This document shows, one piece after another, positions 34,205-41,259 of a stretch of DNA of 64,000 bases (within the stretch, counting starts at the first letter, position 1; the number at the start of each line of letters is the position of its first letter). The DNA lies in contig NZ_PGVB01000005.1 of assembly GCF_002860205.1 (NCBI RefSeq), forward strand, positions 1 through 64,000. The letters are read 5' to 3'. Source of the stretch: Bacillus sp. T33-2 (GTDB lineage: Bacteria; Bacillota; Bacilli; Bacillales; Cytobacillaceae). A program made the position numbers and the translations under genes. Below the pieces are notes generated by a model that was not told the DNA's origin, did not search any database, and saw only the letters and a list, made by a program, of their open reading frames with translations.

Positions 34205-34913
34205 TATTCATTAAAAACAACAGGAATGAATACAGGACAATACCTGAGGCAAATGCCCAGTAATTGCTCTCCCTGTCCACAGGCAATTCTTCTTTGATTA
34301 CATTCAAAAGGATGCTCCCGGAAAGGAAACCAAATAAAACTCCGATGATTTCAGCATTTATGTGGAAAAATGCGCCAGTAGCCCAACCAATAGCGATTGA
34401 AAAAGTAAGAATCCATCTCCCGAATTTGTCATACAGGCGGTTATGCAGATCACTTAACCCGTGATTGACAGAAATAAAATGGATTGCTATTGCAATAATA
34501 TAAAGTACCAAATCGATAAACCGCTGGTTGTCCCCGCGCACCAGGATATAGCCTATCAGTGAGTTATACACTGAAAAGGAGATTAAATGAATCCAAAATA
34601 TGCCTTTGCCCCTCAATCTTGAACTCCAGTTGCTCTCTCTCCTCACCACTCTTTCAAGTCCGGAAAAACTCACCAGCCCGATCATCGCGAAATAGTATGT
34701 TGTATTCTCAATGAAACCAAATTTCGGCTCTGTGATTTCTTCATATTTATTTAACTTGGGCAGCAGATGGATAAAAATATATGAAACAGATACTCCACTT
34801 GCCATGGAAAGGAATTTACTGAGCGTTTTTCTATGAAGTATTGTAAGGTATTTTGAGCATAAATGGACAATGATGAAAATAACTAAAAAGCCGATTCCCT
34901 TCACCGACAACAC
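34200..34913 (-). CDS. Eight-helix membrane protein, possibly ZIP-like
   Basis: About 237 residues with about eight hydrophobic segments. The N-terminal ASGVSVSYIFIHLLPKLNKYEE and the C-terminal FFHINAEIIGVLFGFLSGSILLNVIKEELP resemble the helix ends of ZIP-type metal transporters (GxxxSxxFxHLLP and GxxL..xIxEELP), but the HNxxDG/HExPH metal motifs are not clear; NHGLSDLHNRL is the nearest. GTG 34913 sits 8 nt after AAGGAG; a GTG three codons earlier overlaps that site. The ZIP assignment is tentative. Confidence 0.6.
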   Translation of the reverse strand: MLSVKGIGFLVIFIIVHLCSKYLTILHRKTLSKFLSMASGVSVSYIFIHLLPKLNKYEEITEPKFGFIENTTYYFAMIGLVSFSGLERVVRRESNWSSRLRGKGIFWIHLISFSVYNSLIGYILVRGDNQRFIDLVLYIIAIAIHFISVNHGLSDLHNRLYDKFGRWILTFSIAIGWATGAFFHINAEIIGVLFGFLSGSILLNVIKEELPVDRESNYWAFASGIVLYSFLLFLMNK

Positions 34914-34976
34914 TCCAGCCACTCCTTAAATTTACGCTGTATAACTAAGTATACCCGGACTGGCTTCCCGGTAGTA

Positions 34977-35501
34977 TCACCCTTTCCGTGACAGCGTTGA
35001 CATAAGTGGAGGAAGTTTACTGTAAATCTCAATGACCTCTTCCAGTTTCATCCTTACCAGACCGCTGGAAGAAGGTGCGACAAAATCGATTGTCCCTAAT
35101 ACAACGGAGTCGGTTTGCGGTCCCCATTGGATGTTCTTTTTTTTCCCACTGTATTGCTGGTATACTCCCTTGCCGACGAAACAAACAATCCCTGGTTGAA
35201 ATACTCGGATTTTTTCTTTCAAAAGCTGTCTCCCCTGCTTGTATTCCTCCTTTGTTATTTCATCGGCCGTCCTCGATGGCCGGGACACTATATTTGTCAA
35301 ACCATATCCCAACTCCAATAGTTTGTAATCTTCCTCTGCACCATATTTCCTTGGGGTAAGGCCGGCTTCGAAGAGAATCTTCCAAAATCTATTACTGGGA
35401 TTCGCGTAGTGATGGCCTGATTCAGAGGATTGTATGCCTGGATTGAAGCCAACAAATAAAATATCCAGGTTTTCTTTTAAATGGTCACTAATCGGTTTCA
35501 T
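34977..35501 (-). CDS. mug: Mug-type G/U mismatch-specific DNA glycosylase
   Basis: A uracil-DNA glycosylase superfamily enzyme that removes uracil or alkylated bases opposite G. Motif 1 is FVGFNPGIQSSESGHHYANPSNRFW with the catalytic Asn, and the C-terminal motif is APSSSGLVRM, both diagnostic. 174 residues from ATG 35501, which follows AGGGGTGG; the longer frame from 35549 lacks a ribosome-binding site. Cytosolic base-excision repair. Confidence 0.9.
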   Translation of the reverse strand: MKPISDHLKENLDILFVGFNPGIQSSESGHHYANPSNRFWKILFEAGLTPRKYGAEEDYKLLELGYGLTNIVSRPSRTADEITKEEYKQGRQLLKEKIRVFQPGIVCFVGKGVYQQYSGKKKNIQWGPQTDSVVLGTIDFVAPSSSGLVRMKLEEVIEIYSKLPPLMSTLSRKG

Positions 35502-35606
35502 ATTCCACCCCTGTAACCTGCATGGACTTCTACTGAAATTCCTGATCAATGGAACTGGTTGCTGTTGTATAAATGTCTATATTTTTTAAATGGTAAACAA
35601 GCAACT

Positions 35607-35641
35607 TAAAAAAGAAGGGCATAGAAGATTAAGCCCTCCCT
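35607..35641 (-). terminator. Terminator after the DinB-family gene
   Basis: Minus strand: GGGAGGGC, 12-nt loop, GCCCTTC, then TTTTTTAA; one G-U pair in the stem. It lies 22 bp past the DinB-family stop. Confidence 0.65.
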
Positions 35642-35662
35642 TATTGCCGCCGCCTTTGCCGA

Positions 35663-36151
35663 TTAATGGACGCCCTCTGCAGGATTCCATGTTCCCTGGA
35701 TTTTACGGATCGTTACGATTTGGCCGATATGGTATGCGTTATGTATGGTGAGATTGGCCAGTGTGGATTCCCATTGCTCTTCGTCATTCTCCTGGACGGG
35801 GCTATCAAGCTTTCGATCGGACGCTTCCTTCAATGCAACTGACCATCTATCCATAATCGAATAGAAGCGGTTGACTGTAGTATCCCAGTCTGCATCTGCA
35901 GGATCATGGAAGGTAGTGTCGTTATTGCCATCCATGCTTTCCTCAGGAATCCTCAGAAAACGATGGAGGTAACGTTCATTCCAAAAATTCAGATGATTTA
36001 CGATTTCCCTGATTGAATTCGTTCCTTCACCATGTTTTTCGGCAGCCTCTTCAGCTGTAAGCCCCTTAATTGAATTTTCAAACGACACAAACCACCCGTT
36101 TACATTATTGCATGCCTGAATCTGATTTAATAAAACATCTTTTCTGCCCAT
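35663..36151 (-). CDS. DinB/YfiT-family four-helix protein
   Basis: A 162-residue member of the DinB superfamily, metal-binding four-helix bundles that include thiol (bacillithiol) transferases. Two candidate metal His positions are visible in SIREIVNHLNFWNERY and TIHNAYHIGQIV, with the third probably His55-like in the first helix pair. AAAGGAGG precedes the ATG. Function unknown; thiol-transfer or detoxification is a family-level guess. Confidence 0.82.
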   Translation of the reverse strand: MGRKDVLLNQIQACNNVNGWFVSFENSIKGLTAEEAAEKHGEGTNSIREIVNHLNFWNERYLHRFLRIPEESMDGNNDTTFHDPADADWDTTVNRFYSIMDRWSVALKEASDRKLDSPVQENDEEQWESTLANLTIHNAYHIGQIVTIRKIQGTWNPAEGVH

Positions 36152-36311
36152 AATTAATCCTCCTTTTAACCATTGGATTAGTAAAAATCAAACAACATCT
36201 GTCCATCTTCCTTTACCCGCTGGCAAAATAAAAGAAACAGAGATGAAAAATATTAACAAATGCGTAATTGAGTGAATTGAGGGTAAATATATACAGGACA
36301 AAGGAGGTTGA

Positions 36312-36488
36312 ATGATGGAAAAAGATAAATATGGTCTACACAATGGTGTGGGTGCCGATATGTCAACGGAAACAGGAAATACTGCTGGCAGCAATGAATC
36401 TGCAGCATCCCACCACCTCGTTTGCAATGAACAACTGTTTTACGCAGACCTTAGGGCGATCGCTGAAGACGGGGCCAGGGACGAATAG
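36312..36488 (+). CDS. Small hydrophilic protein, unknown
   Basis: A 58-codon ORF starting ATG ATG GAA directly after AAAGGAGGTTGA, a near-perfect ribosome-binding site. The product begins MMEKDKYGLHNGVG and ends AIAEDGARDE, with a Ser/Ala/Asn-rich middle. It ends before a strong terminator. No family recognised; small hydrophilic proteins like this are common in sporulating bacilli. Confidence 0.6.
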   Translation: MMEKDKYGLHNGVGADMSTETGNTAGSNESAASHHLVCNEQLFYADLRAIAEDGARDE

Positions 36489-36526
36489 TGTCCTCTCAAT
36501 AATAAAATAAATTATCCCAATTAAAA

Positions 36527-36567
36527 ACAAAAAAGCTGTGCACATATCAAAATGCCACAGCTTTTTT
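36527..36567. terminator. Bidirectional terminator
   Basis: Stem AAAAAAGCTGTG/CACAGCTTTTTT with a 15-nt loop between the small rightward gene and mhqD. Confidence 0.88.
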
Positions 36568-36576
36568 CTCGTTTTC

Positions 36577-37185
36577 TCACAGAAAATACTTTTCGAACCA
36601 TTTCTTAGCTTCTTCGACCTCATCCCGTGTCAGCTCATGGCCGCCGTTTCCCCAGTGCTCTGTCACATCAGCATTGGCGTTCTGTAAACTATCTGACAGT
36701 TGTTTCGTTTCAGCAGGAGGTATGAGGTGATCCCGCTTACCGGCCCCAATGAATACTGGAATGCCAGTTAAATCAGGAAGTTCAACATTCCTGAGTGGCA
36801 CCATGGCGTGGAAAAGGATGGCGCCGCGCAGCGATTTTTCGTAGTGATACAGGAGGCTTGCGGCAATATTGGCTCCGTTCGAATAGCCTACTGCTACCAC
36901 CTTGTCCCGGTTGAAACCGTACTGTTCTGCACTTTCATTAATAAATTGATCCAGTTCACGCGTACGGAAAACAAGGTCCTCCTCATCGAAGACTCCTTCA
37001 GACAGCCTTCGAAAAAACCGGGGCATTCCATTTTCGAGTACATTGCCTCTGACTCCGAGAATATTTACATCGGAGGCGATTAAGTTTGCCAGTGGCATGA
37101 GGTCCCGCTCGTTGCCTCCGGTGCCGTGCAAAAGCAGCAATGTCGGTGCTTTTTTATCGGGTCCTGAAATATATATATGTTCCAT
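36577..37185 (-). CDS. mhqD: MhqD-type carboxylesterase/hydrolase
   Basis: An alpha/beta hydrolase of the phospholipase/carboxylesterase family: LLLLHGTGGNE, VRGNVLENGMPRFFRRL (typical of MhqD), the nucleophile motif GYSNGA, an Asp in GAGKRDHLIPP and the catalytic His in GNGGHEL. In B. subtilis MhqD belongs to the MhqR regulon that protects against quinones and diamide. ATG 37185 is 7 nt after GGGGG; another ATG two codons earlier is too close. It follows the mhqE-like dioxygenase by 24 bp, the mhqED arrangement. Confidence 0.92.
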   Translation of the reverse strand: MEHIYISGPDKKAPTLLLLHGTGGNERDLMPLANLIASDVNILGVRGNVLENGMPRFFRRLSEGVFDEEDLVFRTRELDQFINESAEQYGFNRDKVVAVGYSNGANIAASLLYHYEKSLRGAILFHAMVPLRNVELPDLTGIPVFIGAGKRDHLIPPAETKQLSDSLQNANADVTEHWGNGGHELTRDEVEEAKKWFEKYFL

Positions 37186-37209
37186 GTTCATGCCCCCATC
37201 AGGTTAAAA

Positions 37210-38199
37210 TTAGTATGATTCGTTTGTGTCCAGTGGTTTTAATCTGGCTTCGATTGCGTCCCGCTGGTTCTCAAAATACGGCGGCAATGACAGTCTTTCC
37301 CCCAGGCTTTCAAATGGCTCATCGCCTTCAAAGCCGGGACCGTCTGTTGCAAGTTCAAATAAAATGCCGTTAGGCTCTCTAAAATATAATGATTTGAAGT
37401 AATAACGTTCCACAAAACCGGAATTGGGCAAGCGCTTTTCTTTAATATATTCGGCCCATTTTCGCAATTCATCCTCATTTTCGACCCGGAAAGCCACATG
37501 GTGGACACTGCCTCGGCCAGGCCTTTCAACAGGGAGGTCTGCCCGTTCCTCAAGGTGTACCTCGCCTCCCGTACCGCCTTCTCCTGTTTCAAGAACAAAG
37601 ACATCATGACCGTCATCTGACTGGTATCTCCTTGTTTCCCTAAATCCCATTATGTCTGTCAAAACGGCAGCTGTGCTTTCCACTCTTGATACTGTAAGCA
37701 TGACTGGGCCGAGTCCACGAATGCCGTGCTCGACAGGGACCGGGCTTTTATCCCATGGAATTCCTCCCGCCACACCCGCAATCCCTTCATCAGATACAAG
37801 TACGAGCCGCTGCCCTTCAAAATCGTGGAATGACAAGGTTGCCCTGCCAGTTTTATGTGAGATTCCATCATGCCTGACACCTTGTTCGGCAAGCCAGTTT
37901 TTCCAAAAGCGCAAAGATTCATCATTATGTACCCTAAGTGAGGTTGAAGATATACTGTTAGTGCCGTAGTACGTTCTGCCTGCGTTTGGAATTTCAAAAA
38001 AAGTTAAATCTGTTCCTGGATTTCCTCTTTCATCAGCATAAAAAAGGTGATAGACTTTCGTATCGTCCTGGTTGACCGTTTTTTTCACGAGCCTAAGCCC
38101 TAATGTCTTAGTGTAGAAATCATAGTTTTTCTTTGCGTCTGCGGTAAGTGCCGATACATGGTGCAGCCCCTTCAGCGGCTTTAAATCCACCGTCTTCAC
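37210..38199 (-). CDS. Ring-cleaving dioxygenase of the glyoxalase (VOC) superfamily, MhqE/MhqO-like
   Basis: 329 residues with two VOC modules: LHHVSALTADAKKNYDFY at the start and SVHHVAFRVENEDELRKWAEYI near residue 210, with metal ligands His in HHVS and HHVAF and Glu in FELATDGPGF. The family opens hydroquinone or catechol rings during quinone detoxification. It is coupled to mhqD. The start is uncertain: GTG 38199 has its AAAAGGG only 1-2 nt upstream, GTG 38190 has better spacing, and a clear AAGGAG lies 27 nt further upstream with no usable start codon. No clear MhqR operator found. Confidence 0.88.
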   Translation of the reverse strand: MKTVDLKPLKGLHHVSALTADAKKNYDFYTKTLGLRLVKKTVNQDDTKVYHLFYADERGNPGTDLTFFEIPNAGRTYYGTNSISSTSLRVHNDESLRFWKNWLAEQGVRHDGISHKTGRATLSFHDFEGQRLVLVSDEGIAGVAGGIPWDKSPVPVEHGIRGLGPVMLTVSRVESTAAVLTDIMGFRETRRYQSDDGHDVFVLETGEGGTGGEVHLEERADLPVERPGRGSVHHVAFRVENEDELRKWAEYIKEKRLPNSGFVERYYFKSLYFREPNGILFELATDGPGFEGDEPFESLGERLSLPPYFENQRDAIEARLKPLDTNESY

Positions 38200-38278
38200 G
38201 CCCTTTTCAGAAATTTCGGTCCTATATACTCCTTATTTTGTACAATCGAAAAAAGAAATGCAAATGTACAGTCTTATA

Positions 38279-38467
38279 TTATCTTTTCATCTTTTTCTGT
38301 TTTTCCATTACTTCATAAGATTTATTTATGATATCAGTCAGTACATCTCCTTTGTAAATTCGTCCAATCTTAGTATTTTGTTGGTAGTACTCGACTATTT
38401 CATCAAGTTTTCTGGACGTTTCGCCAGTGATCCTGACATTTAATTGAATTCTTCCCACTTCACTCAA
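38279..38467 (-). CDS. Small ribbon-helix-helix-like protein
   Basis: About 62 residues from TTG 38467, which follows GGAGGAG by 6 nt; an in-frame ATG five codons upstream overlaps that site. The product has a beta strand (RIQLNVRIT) followed by two helices (GETSRKLDEIVEYYQ and KGDVLTDIINKSYEVME), the layout of a ribbon-helix-helix DNA-binding protein. Stand-alone; possible small regulator. Confidence 0.6.
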   Translation of the reverse strand: MSEVGRIQLNVRITGETSRKLDEIVEYYQQNTKIGRIYKGDVLTDIINKSYEVMEKQKKMKR

Positions 38468-38648
38468 GTAAATCTCCTCCATATCAATATGCTGCTATCC
38501 TGCTAGCACTTTGGTGTGCTTTCGCTATCTTTCTGCTTTAATCATTATTGTACTAAAGAATGTGGTCTCCTGAAAGAAATGTCCTTTAATAATGGTTATT
38601 CGCCCAGCTTTGTCCTTTTTTTGCCTTACATCACTTTCGAAACGCACC

Positions 38649-38677
38649 TTGTGTCAAAAGCTGTTATGTGTTATATT
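38649..38677 (+). promoter_or_regulatory. Promoter of candidate small RNA
   Basis: TTGTGT (38649-38654), 17-nt spacer, TATATT (38672-38677), 7 bp upstream of the structured, non-coding segment. Confidence 0.55.
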
Positions 38678-38683
38678 TGAAAA

Positions 38684-38798
38684 GCGATGAGCTGAATTGT
38701 GTAAGCCGACATACATGGCCGTACAGGCCAATGCACGATGTGGCGTGCAGTCTGTCGCCTCAATACGCATAAAAGACGCCTTACCGGGCGTCTTTTTC
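38684..38798 (+). ncRNA. Candidate independent small RNA (unknown class)
   Basis: About 115 nt with its own promoter and terminator and no ORF. The folded core is a three-way junction: outer helix CGACATAC/GTCTGTCG, one arm TGGCC-GTACA-GGCCA, one arm GCACG-ATGTGG-CGTGC, then a single-stranded CTCAATACGCATAAA segment and a terminal hairpin AGACGCC/GGCGTCT with U tract. The tail CGCATAAAA is also found before the terminator of the candidate RNA at 27063-27275. The csp promoter starts beyond its terminator, so this is not a csp leader. Confidence 0.55.
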
Positions 38799-38815
38799 TA
38801 TTGAAAAATAAAATA

Positions 38816-38844
38816 TTGCTTTTAATATAAATAGTTGATATGAT
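38816..38844 (+). promoter_or_regulatory. Promoter of the cold-shock gene
   Basis: TTGCTT (38816-38821), 17-nt spacer, TATGAT (38839-38844). It implies a 5' UTR of about 125 nt, as usual for cold-shock mRNAs, whose leaders regulate stability and translation. Confidence 0.6.
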
Positions 38845-38976
38845 ATATTTAATTATTTTTGTTCGGATAAGCTGATAGAAAGACTCTCTTTAACTAAGTG
38901 GTTTCCGTCTTGAAAGATTATTTTTGGGCAAGGATAGTAATACATTCGCGGAACAATCCGCACAGGAGGTACTATA

Positions 38977-39174
38977 ATGGTACAAGGCAAAGTAAAATGG
39001 TTTAACTCTGAGAAAGGCTTCGGTTTCATCGAAGTTGACGGCAGCGATGACGTATTCGTACACTTCTCAGCTATTCAGGGTGATGGCTACAAATCACTTG
39101 AAGAAGGCCAAACAGTAACTTTTGAAATCGAGCAGGGTGCTCGTGGACCACAGGCTGCCAACGTTCAAAAGTAA
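38977..39174 (+). CDS. Cold-shock protein (CspB/CspD family)
   Basis: A 65-residue single OB-fold RNA chaperone. RNP1 is KGFGFIEV and RNP2 is [10 protein letters not shown], with the aromatic set intact and GPQAANV at the C-terminus. It binds single-stranded RNA and melts secondary structure. The ribosome-binding site is CAGGAGG 7 nt before the ATG. It is preceded by a long leader and followed by a terminator; which B. subtilis paralogue it matches cannot be fixed from sequence alone. Confidence 0.97.
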   Translation: MVQGKVKWFNSEKGFGFIEVDGSDDVFVHFSAIQGDGYKSLEEGQTVTFEIEQGARGPQAANVQK

Positions 39175-39184
39175 ACTGATACGT

Positions 39185-39215
39185 AAAAAAAGGACTCCAT
39201 CGGGGTCCTTTTTTC
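39185..39215 (+). terminator. Terminator of the cold-shock gene
   Basis: Stem AAAAAAAGGAC/GTCCTTTTTT with a short loop, 11 bp past the stop codon. Confidence 0.87.
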
Positions 39216-39292
39216 TATATAAAAAATTCAGCTACACTATTCCCAAACGGAAAATGCATTGGCAATATGCATTGCCTCCTCGGGGAAATTTA

Positions 39293-40421
39293 TTATGGTT
39301 TTAGTACAACTTTTATACAATTATCCTGTCGGTCATTGAATATTTTATAAGCATGCGGTGCTTCCTCCAGCGGGAGACGGTGCGTAATGATTTCAGTTGG
39401 ATTTATCTCTCCGTTCACAACCATTTCATAGAGCTTTGGCATGTAATGGACCACTGGGGCCTGTCCCATTTTCAAGGTGACATTCCGTTCAAAAAACCTG
39501 CCAAGCGGGAACATATTATAATTCATCCCGTAGACACCGGTAATTTGGACAGTCCCAAATTTCCGCACAGCACTTGTGGCAATTTGGATTGCGGAGAGTG
39601 TACCGCCCTGAAGTTTTAATTTTTGCTCTACTTTTTCGATTGCTGATTTCTTTCCGTCCATTCCTACACAATCAATGACGACATCTGCACCGCCGTTAGT
39701 GAGTTCCTGAAGGAATTTTCCGGTGTCATCATGGCTCGTAAAATCACAAATTTCAACATTGTTTGTCTGCTTTGCATGGTTTAGGCGATAACCGACATGA
39801 TCGACGGCGATCACCCGTTTTGCCCCCTTCATCCAGGCAAATTTCTGGGTCATCAGGCCTACCGGGCCGCAACCGAGCACAACCACTGTATCATCCGGCT
39901 TGACCCCTGCATGTTCGACACTCCAGTAGGCAGTCGGTATGACATCAGACAAAAACAAAAGATGCTCATCCTCAAGCTCACAGGACTCAGGAACGACGAA
40001 TGAACTGAAATCCCCAAAAGGCACCCTCAAATATTGTGCTTGCCCACCTGGGTGGTTTCCGTATTGTTCGGTATAGCCAAACATTCCTCCTGTATCTTTG
40101 TTAGGATTGGCATTGTCACACTGGCTCTCCATTTCATGCTTGCAGAAAAAGCACTCACCGCACGAAACATTGAATGGAATGATAACACGGTCTCCTTTTT
40201 TGACTTTCTTCACGTCAGGGCCGACTTCCTCAACAATGCCCATTGGCTCATGGCCGATAACATATCCGGGCCTGAGAGGTAAATTACCCTGATACAAATG
40301 CAGGTCAGAGCCGCAAATGGCGGTAGATGTAATCCTGACAATGATATCATCACTCTTTTCAACCCGCGGATCTTCCACATCTTTCACTTGTACTTCTTTG
40401 GATCCCTGATACAGCTTTCAC
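39293..40421 (-). pseudogene. Second AdhB-like zinc alcohol dehydrogenase, frameshifted near its start
   Basis: The body (364 residues) is a complete paralogue of the AdhB-like protein at 27274-28425: AICGSDLHL, IGHEPMG, CGECFFCKHEMESQC and VLGCGPVGLMTQ. The natural start, GTG 40419-40421 with GAGGTG 5 nt upstream, reads M-K-A-V, then leaves the ADH frame and meets TGA. Comparison with the paralogue (MKAVTYQG...) shows one nucleotide where the Thr-Tyr codons should be, a 5-nt deletion near 40409, after which Q-G-S-K-E-V-Q-V-K-D-V continues in frame. A short form from GTG 40387 is possible but lacks a good ribosome-binding site and the first beta strand. Confidence 0.72.
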
Positions 40422-40469
40422 TAAAGCACCTCATTTCACGTTGGTTTCACTAAAAAATACCCTTGTTTT

Positions 40470-40500
40470 GAATAAATTAACGCTCGTATAGAAAAAAATT
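40470..40500 (+). promoter_or_regulatory. Probable sigma-F/G promoter of the csgA operon
   Basis: -35 GAATA (40470-40474), 16-nt spacer, -10 GAAAAAAATT (40491-40500), matching GGnnAnAnTW at 9 of 10 positions. csgA is sigma-G dependent in B. subtilis. Confidence 0.45.
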
Positions 40501-40589
40501 GCCAATTGATTGCGGATAATGCTACCAATTTACAAAGGATACATATTTTTTATCCAACAAAACCACCTTATGAACAGGAGGTGCTGGAT

Positions 40590-40793
40590 TTGGAGCCAAG
40601 AGACCCTGGAAACAAAGATTTGCCTGACTTTGATAATTTGGATGACCGTTTGATAGCGGAGCGGAGTTCTTCCGGACCGATGCTTGTCATAAAAACCAAT
40701 TTGGATCCAAAGGATTCAACCGAAAATAATCCATACTATAAAAATAAGGAACTGACTGATACTAAGGCTTTCAGGGACTATTTTGAGGAGTAA
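40590..40793 (+). CDS. Small acidic protein upstream of csgA (YbxH-like position)
   Basis: 67 residues from TTG 40590, 8 nt after AGGAGG. The product begins MEPRDPGNKDLPDFDNLDDRL and ends KAFRDYFEE; it is very hydrophilic. Its TAA overlaps an ATG of the next gene (TAATG), so it is in one operon with csgA. B. subtilis has a small gene, ybxH, at this place; I did not use the symbol because I cannot verify the match. Confidence 0.68.
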   Translation: MEPRDPGNKDLPDFDNLDDRLIAERSSSGPMLVIKTNLDPKDSTENNPYYKNKELTDTKAFRDYFEE

Positions 40794-40798
40794 TGAAC

Positions 40799-41050
40799 AT
40801 GGATCAAACGTTAGGCTACTTGCGTGAAATATTGGCGAACTATACTGAAGAATATCCCGTCAGCAAGCATCTGTACGACAGGATTGATAGGCAAGCCTTT
40901 TCATCGGAGGGTGAATTCGTCAGGACTTTATCCTATGAAGAATCACGGTTCTTAAATCACATCCTGCAAGAAGAAATAAGGTATTCCAATGAGGAACGGG
41001 ATGAAATAAGAGCCCGCCAGCTCAATGAAGTGTACGAACTGCTTATTTAA
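40799..41050 (+). CDS. csgA: Sigma-G-dependent sporulation-specific protein CsgA
   Basis: 83 residues matching B. subtilis CsgA along its length: MDQTLGYLREIL at the start, SEGEFVRTL and FLNHILQEEIRYS in the middle, and QLNEVYELLI at the end. A helical protein made in the forespore; its molecular role is not established. ATG 40799 is 8 nt after GAGGAG; an ATG two codons earlier is too close. Second gene of a two-gene operon with a probable sigma-G promoter and a strong terminator. Confidence 0.9.
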   Translation: MDQTLGYLREILANYTEEYPVSKHLYDRIDRQAFSSEGEFVRTLSYEESRFLNHILQEEIRYSNEERDEIRARQLNEVYELLI

Positions 41051-41083
41051 CAATTCAGGACCACTCAATCTCATCATGCATAG

Positions 41084-41117
41084 AAGCAAAGGACTGAACT
41101 TTGTCCTTTGCTTTTTC
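41084..41117 (+). terminator. Terminator of csgA
   Basis: Stem GCAAAGGAC/GTCCTTTGC with loop TGAACTTT, then TTTTTC. Confidence 0.9.
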
Positions 41118-41259
41118 GTTTTCCTTATGAGCTTTTTCAGTCATAATAAGCAGTGTAGCATCCAAATGGTTTTCATACAGAGAAATGCTTGTGTCTGGCA
41201 CAGCGATTTTATCGAAAAAGATATCTTGTCTGCATGCATTACCTCAAGGGGAGGCCTTT

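Noticed and set aside
38200-38278. MhqR operator upstream of the mhqE-like gene
   Set aside because: I saw no palindrome resembling the known MhqR box.
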